Shown: positions 12,816 to 24,707, counted from the first letter of the stretch. The stretch is 64,000 nt of DNA from Dioscorea cayenensis subsp. rotundata (GCF_009730915.1 NC_052481.1:20186461-20250460); one strand, 5' to 3'. Notes: generated from the sequence alone by a model not told the origin. A program made the numbers and translations.

Positions 12816-13104
12816 AAGGATGAACGGAGAGCGGAAGGAATCGCTGCCCTAAAATTCCCGTGAGACGATCCGAGATCCAAGCTCCGAGAACGGAGACAGG
12901 AATAGGACGACGATTTGTGGTTTATTGCGGATATAACCCTATAAAATCTCTTAATTGTAAATATATTTCACATTTGTAAATTTTGTTTGTAGAATTTCTT
13001 TTTTCACTTGACCACCCTGAGCAACTGCGAAATTACTTTCTACTGATTCTTTTTATAAAATTATTTATCAATTTATTTATAAAAAATATGATTATAAATT
13101 AGAG

Positions 13105-13202
13105 TAATGCTATATACACTGAATTGGTGACCCGAAGCTAACTTCATTTAACCCCAGAGGTGGGGTTAAATTAAAGTCATCAATTCTGTGTGTATAGCAT
13201 TA
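13105..13202. mobile_element. Short foldback element (MITE-like), 98 bp
   Basis: TAATGCTATAYACACWGAATT at the left is mirrored by the inverted right arm, and the arms continue to TTTAACCCC around a short centre, so nearly the whole unit can fold into one hairpin. No coding capacity. The ends do not match the Stowaway or Tourist ends I know. Confidence 0.6.
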
Positions 13203-14596
13203 TTTTTTAATTAATGTAACTACAGTATGTGCAACTTCAAATAATGTGATCCAAAATTTATGAATAAGATAAACCGATGGTAGTCTATTAGTAACTCGTT
13301 CTAAAGTGGTTAAAGGACTGACAGTTCAAAAACTTACTCTTGTAGTAGTACGGTTCATTTTACACACTATATATTCGGGCCCAAAATTATTTTATTATTA
13401 TTGTTTATTAGTCTTAATGTGGATCTATTGTTGAAAAAACAATGTTTTTAGTCCTTCAGTTTTGCATGATATGAGAGATTTATCTATAGAAAACTATTAA
13501 GCAACTGTAATTGTTGCACTTCTGGATATACTTGTCTTTTTTGACAGTGATGATCATCTTTATAAAAAAAATATAAATAATTTTGAAAATAAAAAAACCG
13601 ACATGTTGGTTACTGTAGTCAAAATACGAGAGATTTGTTATTAAAAAATGACATAGTGGGTAACAAATCAAACATTTTGTTAATAGAATTGAGAATTTCT
13701 AATAAAGAATGAAAGGATATAAATAGATTATAACTAGTAGGGTGGTCGGCTTACGCTGCGGGTATATGTAAATTTATAAATAGTTGATTTTGTAAGTATA
13801 TAAATAAATTTTTTTATAAATTGAATAATGGTTTTTATATTTCTAATGTCAGCCTTAATAACTAATGGATGACATATTTTGTAGATTTATAAATGTGTTA
13901 GAGTATGTATGTAAATTAAAATAGTGAATAAAAATAGAAAATATGCATTTCGAAGTGGCTATTGCATATTTTCCCCCCAATTTTTTAATAAAAAATAATT
14001 TATAGACCCATTCATTGCAAGCAATATAGTACCAAAAGCTAGATATGTCGATGATATTTTCTATTTTAAATGGAACATTGAGATAGAGTTTTATGGAGAA
14101 ATTTTAAAAAAAATTATATATATATATATATTAATTGAATTATATGATATAAATTTGATTAAATTATAATGGAATTTTCTTAGAAGTGAATATATTTTCC
14201 TTGATGATGTTTGGATCAAAATTTAGAAGTTGTCCAATTGTTGCTATTGTAGTTTGTTATCAATTTGTTAATCGATTCAATTGCATATACCAATTGAGTA
14301 TATATGAAAAATATGCTAGCTAATAATTCATTTGAGAATTAATACTATTTGTGTTTATATATATATATATATATATATAAGTGTTTGATCACTTTCACAA
14401 AGGTCTTGATGAGCATACTATATTCATGTTTTAAAACAATAAAATAAAATAAAAAACTAAGTTCATTAATAACAAAACTCAACTTACTTATCTTGTTATT
14501 TAAAAAAAATGCAGCTTTGATCCTATAATATAACATTGCAAGTGATCTAAAACATGTTTATTATAGTATTGAAGATGAAGGAAACACATTTGATTG
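13203..14596. other. AT-rich intergenic DNA, no gene seen
   Basis: Contains TA runs near 14115-14130 and 14358-14379. No recognised gene or element. Confidence 0.5.
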
Positions 14597-15025
14597 TCAA
14601 AAACTTTGCAAAATGGTGGTAATGTTGATCGAATCATCATCATAATTATCAACCAAATGATTATGATCATCACTATTCTCCAAGTTGTACTCAAAATAAT
14701 ATTCATTCTGCTCTTCCAAAGGAGAAGGTGGCGGAGGCGGCGGTGGAGGGGATGTAGAAGGCATAGTCACAAACATATAGTAAAAATTAGTCTGGGCTCT
14801 ATCGATACCACTCAAGGTGATTGACACTATGTCATAAGCTATTGCTGCTTCTTCCGGTGTATCAAATGTGCCTAACTAGTGTCTCGTCCTAGTATAAGGG
14901 TTTCTAAACTCCGTTGCATAACGTCCCCATGGTCTCCTTCGTACTCCTAAGTACTCCGTCGATGCTTTAGATCGTCTTCTATGGTGACAGTGAAGGATGA
15001 TGCATTGTAAATCAGCTATGTCCAT
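14597..15025 (-). pseudogene. AP2/ERF transcription factor, broken by a stop in the AP2 domain
   Basis: Minus frame from ATG 15025-15023 to a stop at 14597-14599 (142 codons counting one internal stop). After a basic stretch comes a recognisable AP2/ERF domain: TEYLGVRRRPWGRYATEFRNP, then LGTFDTPEEAAIAYD and the ALxG-like LSGIDRAQTNF. The position that should be Trp in the RVWLGTFDT motif is TAG (14876-14878), consistent with a TGG-to-TAG change. The C-terminal part has eight prolines, then an acidic Asp/Glu/Asn-rich tail like ERF activation domains. Length suggests a small single-AP2 ERF. Either a recent pseudogene or a short DNA-binding remnant; downstream Met restarts would not restore the domain. 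Confidence 0.8.
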
Positions 15026-15654
15026 AGATGCGGAATGTTAATTGTTGCAAGAGTGTTTAGTATCCTCTGTTTATATATAATTACATGCAATCATATATGT
15101 ATATATATAGTTTGGAGGAAGAATTGAATTAGGTTTTTGTAGAGTAATATAAGTGTTGTTGGCCTGGCTTACGATAGTTATTGTAAGCGTTCTTAGATTT
15201 GAAATCTAGTGGCGTCCTTAGATTACGAATCTATATATATTATTATTATATATAAATCTTAAACTTTTAGTTTATAAAGGATATGAGGAGGAGTTTGATA
15301 TATGGCAGAAGATCTGGTGCGGCGTAGTGAGATCCGCCAGCAGTGACAGGAGGAGGAAGAGGGTGAGCGTAGAGGAGATTTGGCACGAGCAGAGATCTAG
15401 CGTGGGTGGATTTTACATCCAAGAGAGGAGGAAGGGAAAAGAAGGGCTGGCAGCAAATCTGGTGCCGGATGGTAGATCTGGCAGAAGATCTGGTGTGGCG
15501 CAGTGAGATCCAACAGTGGTGACTCGAGTCGGAAAAAGGTGGCTGGAGAGGAGGCCTACGCGAGGTGATCTAGCGCGGGCAGATATTTTTTTTCACATGC
15601 TAGAGAGGAAGAAGAGAAAAGAAAGGACAGAGGGGGAAAGTGTGGAATTTATTA
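15026..15654. repeat. ERF-upstream DNA with a duplicated 44-bp GA-rich unit
   Basis: A block reading GGCAGAAGATCTGGTG then YGGCGYAGTGAGATCC occurs at 15304-15347 and again at 15480-15523, in a GA-rich, GC-richer stretch unlike its AT-rich neighbours. TA-rich DNA lies at 15200-15260. No gene recognised. Confidence 0.6.
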
Positions 15655-16930
15655 GGGTTGTTTGGTTACCCACATTTCAAATTACAGTGTAAATCAAATT
15701 ACATGTAATTAAAATTACTGTATTTTAACTTAGATCATGTTTGTTTAGTTGCCTGTGAATAAAAATGCTGCATTTACTTTTAGGTGTTTGGTTTGATGTA
15801 AGTTATAGATAAAAATCACCATGTAAAGTAAGTGGTGTAATTACCCCTTTTTTCATAATTAAATATATTTAATAATTTTATTTAATATTCTATTTAAAAT
15901 CTATTTTATTTATTTAAGTTAATGGATTATATTTATTTAAATTGATTTAAGTTAATGGATTATATTTATTTAAAATATAGTTTATTTATTTTAATTAGTT
16001 ATCCAATCTAAGTTAATGGATCATATCAATTTTATTAATTAAGGATTAGTACTCCGTGTTTTCTCTCTTGAAATCTCAGAAATACATCAAAATAGTAAAA
16101 ATCAAAGAATTTTTTATATACTTTTCTCATTCAAACAATTACCAAAATTTATACAATTGCCAAATTTCATAAATTTGCTTTAAAAAAAAATATAAAAAAC
16201 AAACCATAACCATAATAACCCAAAGAAAATGGAAAAAAAAAAACGAAATGAGATGTTATTCTCGATCCGGCAGAGGCCCAGCTAATAAAAAGGTATCATG
16301 GATGATAGCATGGCAAGTGAGACCATGCTCCGACGAGATCAACATACATGCGAGGCAGATCTCATCATCCATAGCCTCCAAGCAGAGGCCACATACCCAC
16401 CGCCCTTCATGGCCAGCTCTCACTCTATCTATGTATGCCGGCGTGCACTTCCTTCTCAACATGCAGTAAGGATGAAAAAGAGGATGGACAAAACATCAAC
16501 GATCTGAGGTTTGCGAGGATGAAAAAGAGAAAGATTAGATCTAGACCGAGGGAGAGAAGATCATGTGAAAGAGATAGAAGAGGGGTTCTCGTCTCCGGCG
16601 ACGTCGTCGATTTTGTCGACGGGGAGTGATGGTTTTGTCGGAGCTCGTTGGATGGGCGAGGACTGAGGAGATGCTTTAATGAGACGAAGCCATTGTCGGA
16701 TTAGGAAAAAAGAATTGCATACATGGAAGAGAGTGAGGGTAAGGGGTAAGTTTTGCAGTATTTCAACTTATAGCCAATTTGGTTGTAAGTTGAAATGCTG
16801 CAAAATGGGTCTTTCATGTAAAGTATTTTACATGTAAGTGATGGTTTTGCAGCAAACCAAACACCAAAGAGTAACTTTTACATGTAAAATATTTTATATC
16901 ACACCGACTTACATCAAACCAAACAGACCC
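15655..16930. mobile_element. Pack-type TIR element (Harbinger-like ends) with captured gene DNA
   Basis: The left end GGGTTGTTTGGTTACCC pairs with the inverted right end GGGTCTGTTTGGTTTGATG. ACATGTAA-type blocks recur subterminally, and a foldback of about 27-bp arms sits at 16755-16812. TTA precedes the left end; the right flank is TAT, so the duplication is imperfect. The interior 16250-16680 is much more GC-rich than the AT-rich shoulders and holds a gene fragment (next entry). No transposase. Confidence 0.6.
16256..16462 (-). pseudogene. Captured DUF1677-family gene fragment
   Basis: A 68-codon minus-strand ORF contains KCTPAYIDRVRAG, then GRWVCGLCLEAMDDE, then a SSEHGLTCH stretch. This matches the conserved core of plant DUF1677 proteins (C-TPAYI-RVR, RWVCGLC-EAV-DE, T-EEAL--H--FC). 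The upstream CC-G-ECC half of the zinc-binding-like motif and the C-terminal part are missing, and the last cysteine region reads CHAIIHDTF. The reading frame is still open although the gene is truncated on both sides. DUF1677 has no established biochemical role. It sits inside a TIR element, so capture is the likely origin. Confidence 0.65.
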
Positions 16931-18163
16931 TATGTATAGTTTGAGAGGTCTATAAAAAAAAAGGGGAAAAAAAGCAAGGCTAAGCTTTAGAATTTAATTT
17001 TTGAATAATAGAAAAAAATGAATATGAACAATAATAGTGGAGAAATAGACTCTTATTTTTTTAAAATATTTTGTAAGAGGTTATGATTGCTTTTTCTACT
17101 GTCCATCAAACCCTTAATTTTAAGTTAATCACGTGTCAATTGTTCAAATCATTAGGGATAGAATTAATATATAGTATAGATATTTTATGGAGTATCTATG
17201 CAACAAATAAATAAATAAATCAGTATTAGAATGTAAACAGAATAATAGATTTCTGGTTAAGGTATTAGACCAAGATATTATTGAGACATTGACCATGAAG
17301 TCAGTCAATACAAAGAACCATGTAACCAACCACATGGGAGTCATGTGGCAATTGATTAGTTGATATTTTCATATTTTGACAATGAACTTTATTTTTAAAT
17401 TATATGTTGGATTTGACTGGCACCTAACTTAAAAAGAGTTGGATTTTTTTAATTGTTCTTGATCCAATAATTGTGTTGAATTATTTAGTTCTCTCCATTT
17501 ATGGTTTTCTAAAAAATAACACCAAACATCTCAAATTTACTTACCAATATTCGTTTCATAAAATTTAATTGTTTAAATACATATATTTAATAGTTAATTT
17601 TTTAAATATAATATTTGTAATATTTACAGTTTGGCTTGGGAATTGTAACAACCAAATTTAAAAAAAAACAACAAAATTTTTAGAACATTTCCCTCCCTCC
17701 GGAGTTGTATGATAGGAGGCTCTATTTAGTCCATAAAATATTTTCTAGACATGCATAGTAAGACTCTAATCGTCTAATGTGATGTCTGTCTGAGTTAATA
17801 AATCTGTAGATGGTCTTAAGCTGTAATAATTGGTGCGCAATTATATATGCCTGTTCTTTAACACCCCATTACGAGTGGCACTTATTATTTTTGTAAAAAA
17901 AGAAAAAAGAAGTCTTGGAACAAATATATCAAGAAACAAACTACATAATAATTGAAGCAAATTAAAAGAATTTCATACTCGCTATTCTCCCTCCTATTTA
18001 ATAAGAGAATTATGCTTCCACCCATTCTATAATAGGTATTGTCATTTTTATCCGTAAAAAAAAATTTCACATATTTATTTGAATCTAGATTATATAAGGA
18101 CATGATATTTTTTTTTCTATTATTTCACTGGTACCTAGATTAAGGATAAATGTGTGGGATTTA
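16931..18163. other. AT-rich intergenic DNA, no gene seen
   Basis: Nothing recognised; short ORFs are low-complexity. Confidence 0.5.
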
Positions 18164-18460
18164 GGGGGCGTTTGGTTGGATATAATTAAAAATACAGTGG
18201 ACTTGTATTTATAAACCCTTGTATTTAAAAATTCAAGAGAGTCAAATCTAGTGTTTGATTATATGTATTTGTAATGAGGTGAAATTTATATTTGATAGAT
18301 AAAAATTTGACTTTATTAATATTATTCACAGAGTTTTTAAATTAAAACTTTATTTTTCTAAATAATAATATTTTCATCAATATTAATATATTTTAAAATA
18401 TAATTATTTATTTTTATAACTAAATTATATAAAAATTTAAAATATGTTTGGCTGGCAACT
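18164..18460. mobile_element. Truncated Harbinger-like MITE (GTTTGGTT family)
   Basis: Starts GGGGGCGTTTGGTTGGAT after TTA, then ACAGTGGA, AATACAG and AAAAATTCAAGAGAGTCAAA blocks shared with the elements at 31892 and 45668. The right TIR is missing; the next MITE begins 11 bp further on. Confidence 0.6.
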
Positions 18461-18470
18461 GAGGCTAAAC

Positions 18471-18660
18471 TAGGGGTGGCAACATCCAGGTCTGGACAAA
18501 ACCGGGTCCGGATAACTACTATTATAAGTAACTAAATGTCCGAACCGGGTCCGGTTTTAAATCCAGACAAATGTGACTTGTCCAGACCCATTTTTTTTTA
18601 AAAACATATATAAAAAAATATGGGCTTGGGCTTGAAATGTATAAAAAAACATGAACAACC

Positions 18661-18696
<36 letters not shown>

Positions 18697-19021
18697 AATA
18701 AAAAAACAATCATATATGAGCTTGGGCTTTGAATCATGAACAATCATTTAAATACTAAACTAAATTTAATGAACAATAAAAAAAAAACATAGGCTTGGGC
18801 AAGTGGGGCAAGTGGGCTTAACATAATATATATAAGAAATTTAAAAATATAAAGGCTCGCTTGTCCAGATTTCTTGGGCCGGATCCGGCCCAGATTTAAA
18901 CAAGGACAACCAAACTATGTCCGGTTCCGGCCCGTATTACTAAAATTTTTGTCCAAACCCGGTTTATTCCGGGCCGGACAAAATCAGGCCGGCGGGTCCG
19001 GACAAATTATTGCCACTCCTA
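18471..19021. mobile_element. hAT-type MITE with 8-bp target duplication
   Basis: TAGGGGTGGCAA at the left is inverted as TTGCCACTCCTA at the right. The flanks are GGCTAAAC (18463-18470) and GACTAAAC (19022-19029), an 8-bp duplication with one mismatch. Both ends carry GGTCCGG/CCGGACC-rich subterminal DNA; the AT-rich centre includes an (AT)n run at about 18664-18690. No coding capacity. Confidence 0.85.
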
Positions 19022-19465
19022 GACTAAACCCTAACTAGACACTGTTTGGAAGCTTTGGATTCATTGGTTTTCTATATTTAAGACCAGACCTTTATTCTAA
19101 TTAATATGTTTATGTCATGTTAAATAAAAATATTAAAATAGACTTGTGTTTAAAATAAAAAAAAAATAAAAATATTTTAAAAAAAAACATAAAACTTTTT
19201 TTTTGAAAGCAAGAGATGGTGACATAGAATTTGTATAGCAAACTCGTGTTCACAACCGAAGATCTACCACTACGTCAAACGAGATTTGAAGTGAGATTCA
19301 CACCAAAAACTTCTTCAAAACAATCATATATTTAACTAGCGGCCTCACAATTTAACTTATCTTTTAAAAAAAATAAAAAAACGAAATTATGAAATATTAA
19401 TAAATAAATAAAACAAATAAACAAATAAATAAAAATATAAAAGCTTACAATTCACGCTACAAACC
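19022..19465. other. AT-rich spacer upstream of the FURRY-like gene
   Basis: Includes AAAT-type simple repeats near 19396-19436. No gene. Confidence 0.5.
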
Positions 19466-19500
19466 TATAAATGTAGATGGGCCAAGCCCACCGAATTCAA
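19466..19500 (+). promoter_or_regulatory. Candidate TATA box and site II (TGGGCC) elements of the FURRY-like gene
   Basis: TATAAAT at 19466-19472 is followed by TGGGCC (19478-19483) and two AAGCCCA copies. TGGGCC/T site II motifs are typical of plant housekeeping promoters. ATG follows about 180 bp downstream in GC-rich DNA. Confidence 0.4.
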
Positions 19501-19648
19501 CAAGCCCAGATCCACACTGGTAGGGCGGTGACAATGACCTTTTAGTCCTCGATCTGGGCAACGGAAACATCGCCAAAGCCCACCATGCCCCATTGAACAC
19601 CCTCTTGGTCCCCCCTGTTCGTCGCCGGTCGCCGCCCGGCCATCTCCC

Positions 19649-21678
19649 ATGAACGCCGGCAGCGCCGCCAAGCTCATCGTCGAGGCGCTCCTACAGCGCT
19701 TCCTCCCCCTCGCCCGCCGCCGCATCGAGACCGCTCAAGCCCAGGTATTCCCTTCATCTTTTCATTCGATTCGCGAGCATCGGCTGTGGATTCGCTAGGG
19801 TTTCGGTTGTCACTTCATTGTCTTCCTACGTTTGCAGGATGGACAGTATCTCAGGCCCTCCGATCCGGCTTATGAACAAGTCTTGGATTCGTTGGCAATG
19901 GTTGCTCGGCATACCCCCGTGCCTCTCTTGGAAGCTCTTCTTCGATGGAGAGAAAGGTAGAGGAAATACTAAGATTTTGTGATTCTTTTTGCAATTCTCG
20001 TCTTTAATGAGTGTTCTATTTGATGATTTTCAGTGAATCTCCAAAAGGCGCAAATGATGCGTCGACATATCAAAAAAAGGTCCGCATTGTTGATTTACGT
20101 CGATTTTTTCGTTTATTTTTCGGAATTTGTTAGGAAATTTAATCAAACATATATATATTAAGATAATCAAGAATTGCCTGCTTTGTGTTTATTATGCTTG
20201 ATTTAAATGACACATGCTCATATTGCATGGTTTAAATTTCATCCATCTATATTGAATTTTGTAAGCTCATCACAATTTGTGGGGGATGTTAACTTATGAT
20301 GCTCATTGATTGGTTAGCTTATGATGCTCATTGATTGGTTATTTCCATCATATCCGTCATTTGTTAACCATGGAAGTTTGCATGAAATTGTCTGCTTCCT
20401 AGATGTGTCAATTATGTATGGTCGTTTAATACAATTTTGGCTTTGAGTTCAAGTGTCGGTTTCTATATATGTTCACCGCAGCATGTCTGGACATATGATT
20501 ATCGTTTACATCAGTTTCGAATTGTTGAAGTGTTTTAATTTGGATGTTGTGTATAAAAATTACATTGTTCCTTCTTCTTTGTTGGTTTTTATAATGATGT
20601 TGTGTGACTTGACATATACGAATTATTTTCTCTGAATTCAGACAATGGCATTAACCTTGATGATACATTTTTCAGGTATCTGTATGGGTGAGTGTATGCA
20701 TCAGTGAATATGAAAATTAATATTTAATGTCACACAAGATCGTAGTTGACAATGCTTCTAATAATTCTGGTTCTATTGGAGTTTCTTATATTAGGAGTCT
20801 GTGTGTTTGATAAAGATAGAATGGCTTTAATTTATTTTCAAAGTAAATCCTGTCTGTCGTACAGCTTGCAGTGGAGTGCATATTTTGTTCTGCATGTATT
20901 CGCTTTGTGGAGTTTTGCCCCCAAGAAGGAATTCCAGGTTTCTTGCTCGAACCTCTTATGTTAAAAAATTTTTTTTTTTTGGCCTTTTCTCTGCTAATAA
21001 TTTTCTTTTAATCTGAATTGCAGAGAAACTCTGGTCTGGTCTTGAAAATTTTGTTTTTGATTGGCTAATAAATGCAGACAGGTGGGGCTTGTGCCGATCC
21101 TGGTCAAATTGTTTAATTGCGAATGCTTAATGTATGTTCATGAGGGATTCATTTTTTGGAAAATCTTCGGCTTTTGCCAGAATGATTGTGATCATGATTA
21201 TTTGAATTTGACAATTAATCCTAACAAAGCCCTTGAAATTAAAAAAAAAAACATGAGAAGAAATGCAAATAATGAACATTCTAGTAAATAAGATTTTGTT
21301 CGATTCACTTAGAAATAAACTAGCAGATGATGGATAGCACATGTTCTCCAAATAAGGTTTTGAGGAGTAGGTGCATCCCAAGAAACCAACTTATACTTTC
21401 GCTTGATCTCTTCCATCTCATTTCTTTGTCATGATACATTTATATGAAAGTATATTTTTGAAGTTTTGCATGACAAGTTTAAGAAATTTTTATTGACTTC
21501 AAAATGATTCTTGACTCTTTGCTGACTTTTTTTTTTCCTTTTCAGTAATACTTGGTGTTGATTGGTTGTAGTAGTGTTGCAGGGTCGTGAGCCAGGTGGA
21601 TTATCCTTCCTTGGTTGATTTGCGGGGACTTCTATTAGATCTAGTTGCACAATTATTAGGTGCTTTATCAAGGATTAG
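19649..21678 (+). CDS. FURRY/MOR2-like cell morphogenesis protein, first six coding exons
   Basis: Six exons with GT-AG borders join in frame: 19649-19744, 19838-19956, 20034-20079, 20865-20937, 21024-21081 and 21583-21678. The product (about 162 residues) starts MNAGSAAKLIVEALLQRF and carries RPSDPAYEQVLDSLAMVAR, TPVPLLEALLRWRESE, VECIFCSACIRFVE, LWSGLENFVFDWLINADR and VDYPSLVDLRGLLLDLV. This is the highly conserved N-terminus of the plant homologues of Drosophila Furry / yeast Tao3, giant (about 2100-residue) HEAT/ARM-type scaffolds linked to NDR kinase signalling and cell shape. The last exon ends in phase 2 (AG) and needs an exon beginning G; none is seen before or after the N gap. The gene is therefore cut by the gap, has a transposon-filled intron, or is truncated. 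Confidence 0.88.
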
Positions 21679-22323
21679 GTATGCTTGCTGCTTGTGCTTC
21701 TTTAGTTTAATTTTATTAAATTTTTTTAAAGCACTCCTGGAAGACAATTAACTCCTACAATTCTTAAATAAAAGTTTGGAAAGTATGCAAGTTAAAGGAA
21801 ATCAAATCATTGGCATTTCTCCTGATTTAAGAATGTTGTCGATACATATAATATCCCTTGGTATTAGTTCTGATAATCCATTTTCCTTGTTCATAATAAA
21901 TGAAGATGCTTATGATTGTTCCTTAGTACTTGATCTCATAAACTATTATCCAAAACTTGTACATCCTAAACAAGATATATTGTGTGAATAAAGATTAGAC
22001 GACAGTAGATGATAGTGATATTGTAAGAGACAATAAAAATTTTGGAACTTAAAAGTTCATTGGCTCTTAACATGACATGCATGTAATTGTGTGATGTGCT
22101 CAAAATGTCAATAAGATTCATTATGTCAGTTATGGTGTATGCTCTTTATTGCTCAAGTGTGATGCAGTTTTTCCTTTCCTTTGCTTTATTGTTTTAGACT
22201 CATGTGTTATGAAATATGGACTTCTTAAAAGCCAATTCTACATTTCATATCAAATCTCAAACATTTATAGCCCAACTTTATGTTTAACAAATTTTTTCTA
22301 CCTTTGGGAAATAAACTTTGTAA
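21679..22323 (+). other. Intron sequence of the FURRY-like gene up to the gap
   Basis: Starts with donor GTATGC. No further exon recognised before the N run. Confidence 0.6.
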
Positions 22324-23323
22324 NNNNNNNNNNNNNNNNNNNNNNNNNNNNNNNNNNNNNNNNNNNNNNNNNNNNNNNNNNNNNNNNNNNNNNNNNNNNN
22401 NNNNNNNNNNNNNNNNNNNNNNNNNNNNNNNNNNNNNNNNNNNNNNNNNNNNNNNNNNNNNNNNNNNNNNNNNNNNNNNNNNNNNNNNNNNNNNNNNNNN
22501 NNNNNNNNNNNNNNNNNNNNNNNNNNNNNNNNNNNNNNNNNNNNNNNNNNNNNNNNNNNNNNNNNNNNNNNNNNNNNNNNNNNNNNNNNNNNNNNNNNNN
22601 NNNNNNNNNNNNNNNNNNNNNNNNNNNNNNNNNNNNNNNNNNNNNNNNNNNNNNNNNNNNNNNNNNNNNNNNNNNNNNNNNNNNNNNNNNNNNNNNNNNN
22701 NNNNNNNNNNNNNNNNNNNNNNNNNNNNNNNNNNNNNNNNNNNNNNNNNNNNNNNNNNNNNNNNNNNNNNNNNNNNNNNNNNNNNNNNNNNNNNNNNNNN
22801 NNNNNNNNNNNNNNNNNNNNNNNNNNNNNNNNNNNNNNNNNNNNNNNNNNNNNNNNNNNNNNNNNNNNNNNNNNNNNNNNNNNNNNNNNNNNNNNNNNNN
22901 NNNNNNNNNNNNNNNNNNNNNNNNNNNNNNNNNNNNNNNNNNNNNNNNNNNNNNNNNNNNNNNNNNNNNNNNNNNNNNNNNNNNNNNNNNNNNNNNNNNN
23001 NNNNNNNNNNNNNNNNNNNNNNNNNNNNNNNNNNNNNNNNNNNNNNNNNNNNNNNNNNNNNNNNNNNNNNNNNNNNNNNNNNNNNNNNNNNNNNNNNNNN
23101 NNNNNNNNNNNNNNNNNNNNNNNNNNNNNNNNNNNNNNNNNNNNNNNNNNNNNNNNNNNNNNNNNNNNNNNNNNNNNNNNNNNNNNNNNNNNNNNNNNNN
23201 NNNNNNNNNNNNNNNNNNNNNNNNNNNNNNNNNNNNNNNNNNNNNNNNNNNNNNNNNNNNNNNNNNNNNNNNNNNNNNNNNNNNNNNNNNNNNNNNNNNN
23301 NNNNNNNNNNNNNNNNNNNNNNN
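22324..23323. other. Assembly gap (1000 N)
   Basis: Exactly 1000 N, the usual placeholder for a gap of unknown size. Any reading frame across it is meaningless. Confidence 1.
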
Positions 23324-23679
23324 TCTTGGTTGTATGTTGTGCATTTATATTCTCTATACTTTTTTTTAATATCAATTAATAAAATTGTAGTCTATGTATT
23401 TTATGAAAAAAGGTTTTACTCTCTGTTTGGTACTAATATTAAAACAAAAATTTTAATAAATATCATATATAAGTTATGAAATTAATTAAATTTCATAATT
23501 GATTAAAATATAGAGGGTGGTATAAATATAGACAATTTATTGACAAAATTTTTGAAAATAATTATAATTTTTTTAATAGTGTATGGTTTTGATAAATACG
23601 GACAAATCACTAGATTTGAACCTTTAACCTTTGAGTTAGAAGAGAAATGCAGTATTGACTAACAATATGTGACTTTAAT
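23324..23679. other. AT-rich DNA after the gap, no gene seen
   Basis: No FURRY-like exon and no recognised element in this stretch. Confidence 0.5.
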
Positions 23680-23814
23680 CAGGGATAGATCTAAGATTTT
23701 TGTTCAAAGGGGGCAAACTAATATTATATATAAAAAATAATGGAACACAAGTGCATCAAAAGTTTTTGTCATATGAAAGTAACATATTACAATTGCTTTC
23801 TGCGTGTTTTCATA

Positions 23815-24320
23815 GCTTGAAAATGATATAGGATTTTTTTCATTATCAATACTACAAAAATATTTCTTTTTCTATATAAGTAATCAAAAATCATTTATCC
23901 AAGAATCTCCTATTCGGTTGTGCAAGTGATTTTTTACAATCTTTATAGTAGAAGAAACTCTTTCAACTGATGCAGTAGAAACATGCAATATGAAAGTTAA
24001 TTTCACAAGTACACCAACGGGTACAAAATGTTTTTCTTTGCGCCAATATGTTTTATAGAAAGGGTATTAATTGATAACTTTTAGTCTTTTAAACTCATCA
24101 TGAGATCTTAAATAAATAATGTAAGTCTCAAGCTAATTGTTAACAATAAGAAGTTCTGTCTCAGAAAACTCTTATAGATAAAATTGAGCAAGACAATTAG
24201 TTTTTCATTATTAAAAGCCACAAAAGAATCACAAAGACATTATAGAAGTCATACAAAGATGTAACTCTATTTTCACCTCATTGAATTGATTATTACGTTC
24301 TTGAAATACATACTTGCAAA
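23815..24320 (-). pseudogene. hAT transposase (TTF/ZMYM-like) C-terminal remnant
   Basis: Minus-strand translation shows FNEVKIELHLCM, LAQFYL, ETYIIYLRSHDEFKRLKVI, then STASVERVSSTIKIVKNHL and RIGDSWINDF. These follow in order the end of plant hAT transposases of the zinc-finger MYM/TTF type, including the dimerisation motif (normally ATASVERAFSAMKIVKN). Several stops and frame changes make it non-functional. DDE residues and zinc finger are absent. Confidence 0.8.
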
Positions 24321-24368
24321 AAAATACATATTTACAGGATTACAACAGTTGAATGGCGACTTGGCGAG

Positions 24369-24704
24369 TGTTAGGTATGGTTCATATACTAGATAAAAGA
24401 CAGACGCTGAAGCGGAGTGGAGTGAGCGAGCGGAGTGACATCATCTGTGCAATTGGGGAGTTTCGCAGTAAGTAGGTTAGGTGTGCAGGGGCAACGCTCC
24501 TGCGGTACGGTATAAGGTAAATTTGTAAATTGTACCAGGGGTTATATATATGCATTTTATTTGTAACCTTAATTAATTCTTTTCTTCTGAATTAATAAAA
24601 AGGCCGCCGCTCATCACTCCCGAGGACGTATGTATCTCGCTGAACCTCATTAAATCTTTGTCTTCTTTTATTCTTATGATTATTAGTATATTTTTTCTCT
24701 TAAT
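24369..24704 (+). repeat. 5' LTR of the copia element
   Basis: Begins TGTTAGGTATGG and ends CTCTTAAT. Compared with the 3' LTR it has roughly 75 extra bases (an AGCGGAGTG-rich block near 24410-24480) and another short insert near 24530-24570. The rest is clearly homologous. Confidence 0.88.
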
Positions 24705-24707
24705 AAT

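Noticed and set aside
14594..14824. Plus-strand ORF with an arginine-rich stretch
   Set aside because: It is antisense to the poly-proline part of the ERF pseudogene.
22149..23479. Long ORFs of 348-406 codons across the gap
   Set aside because: They consist almost entirely of X from the N run and have no coding content.
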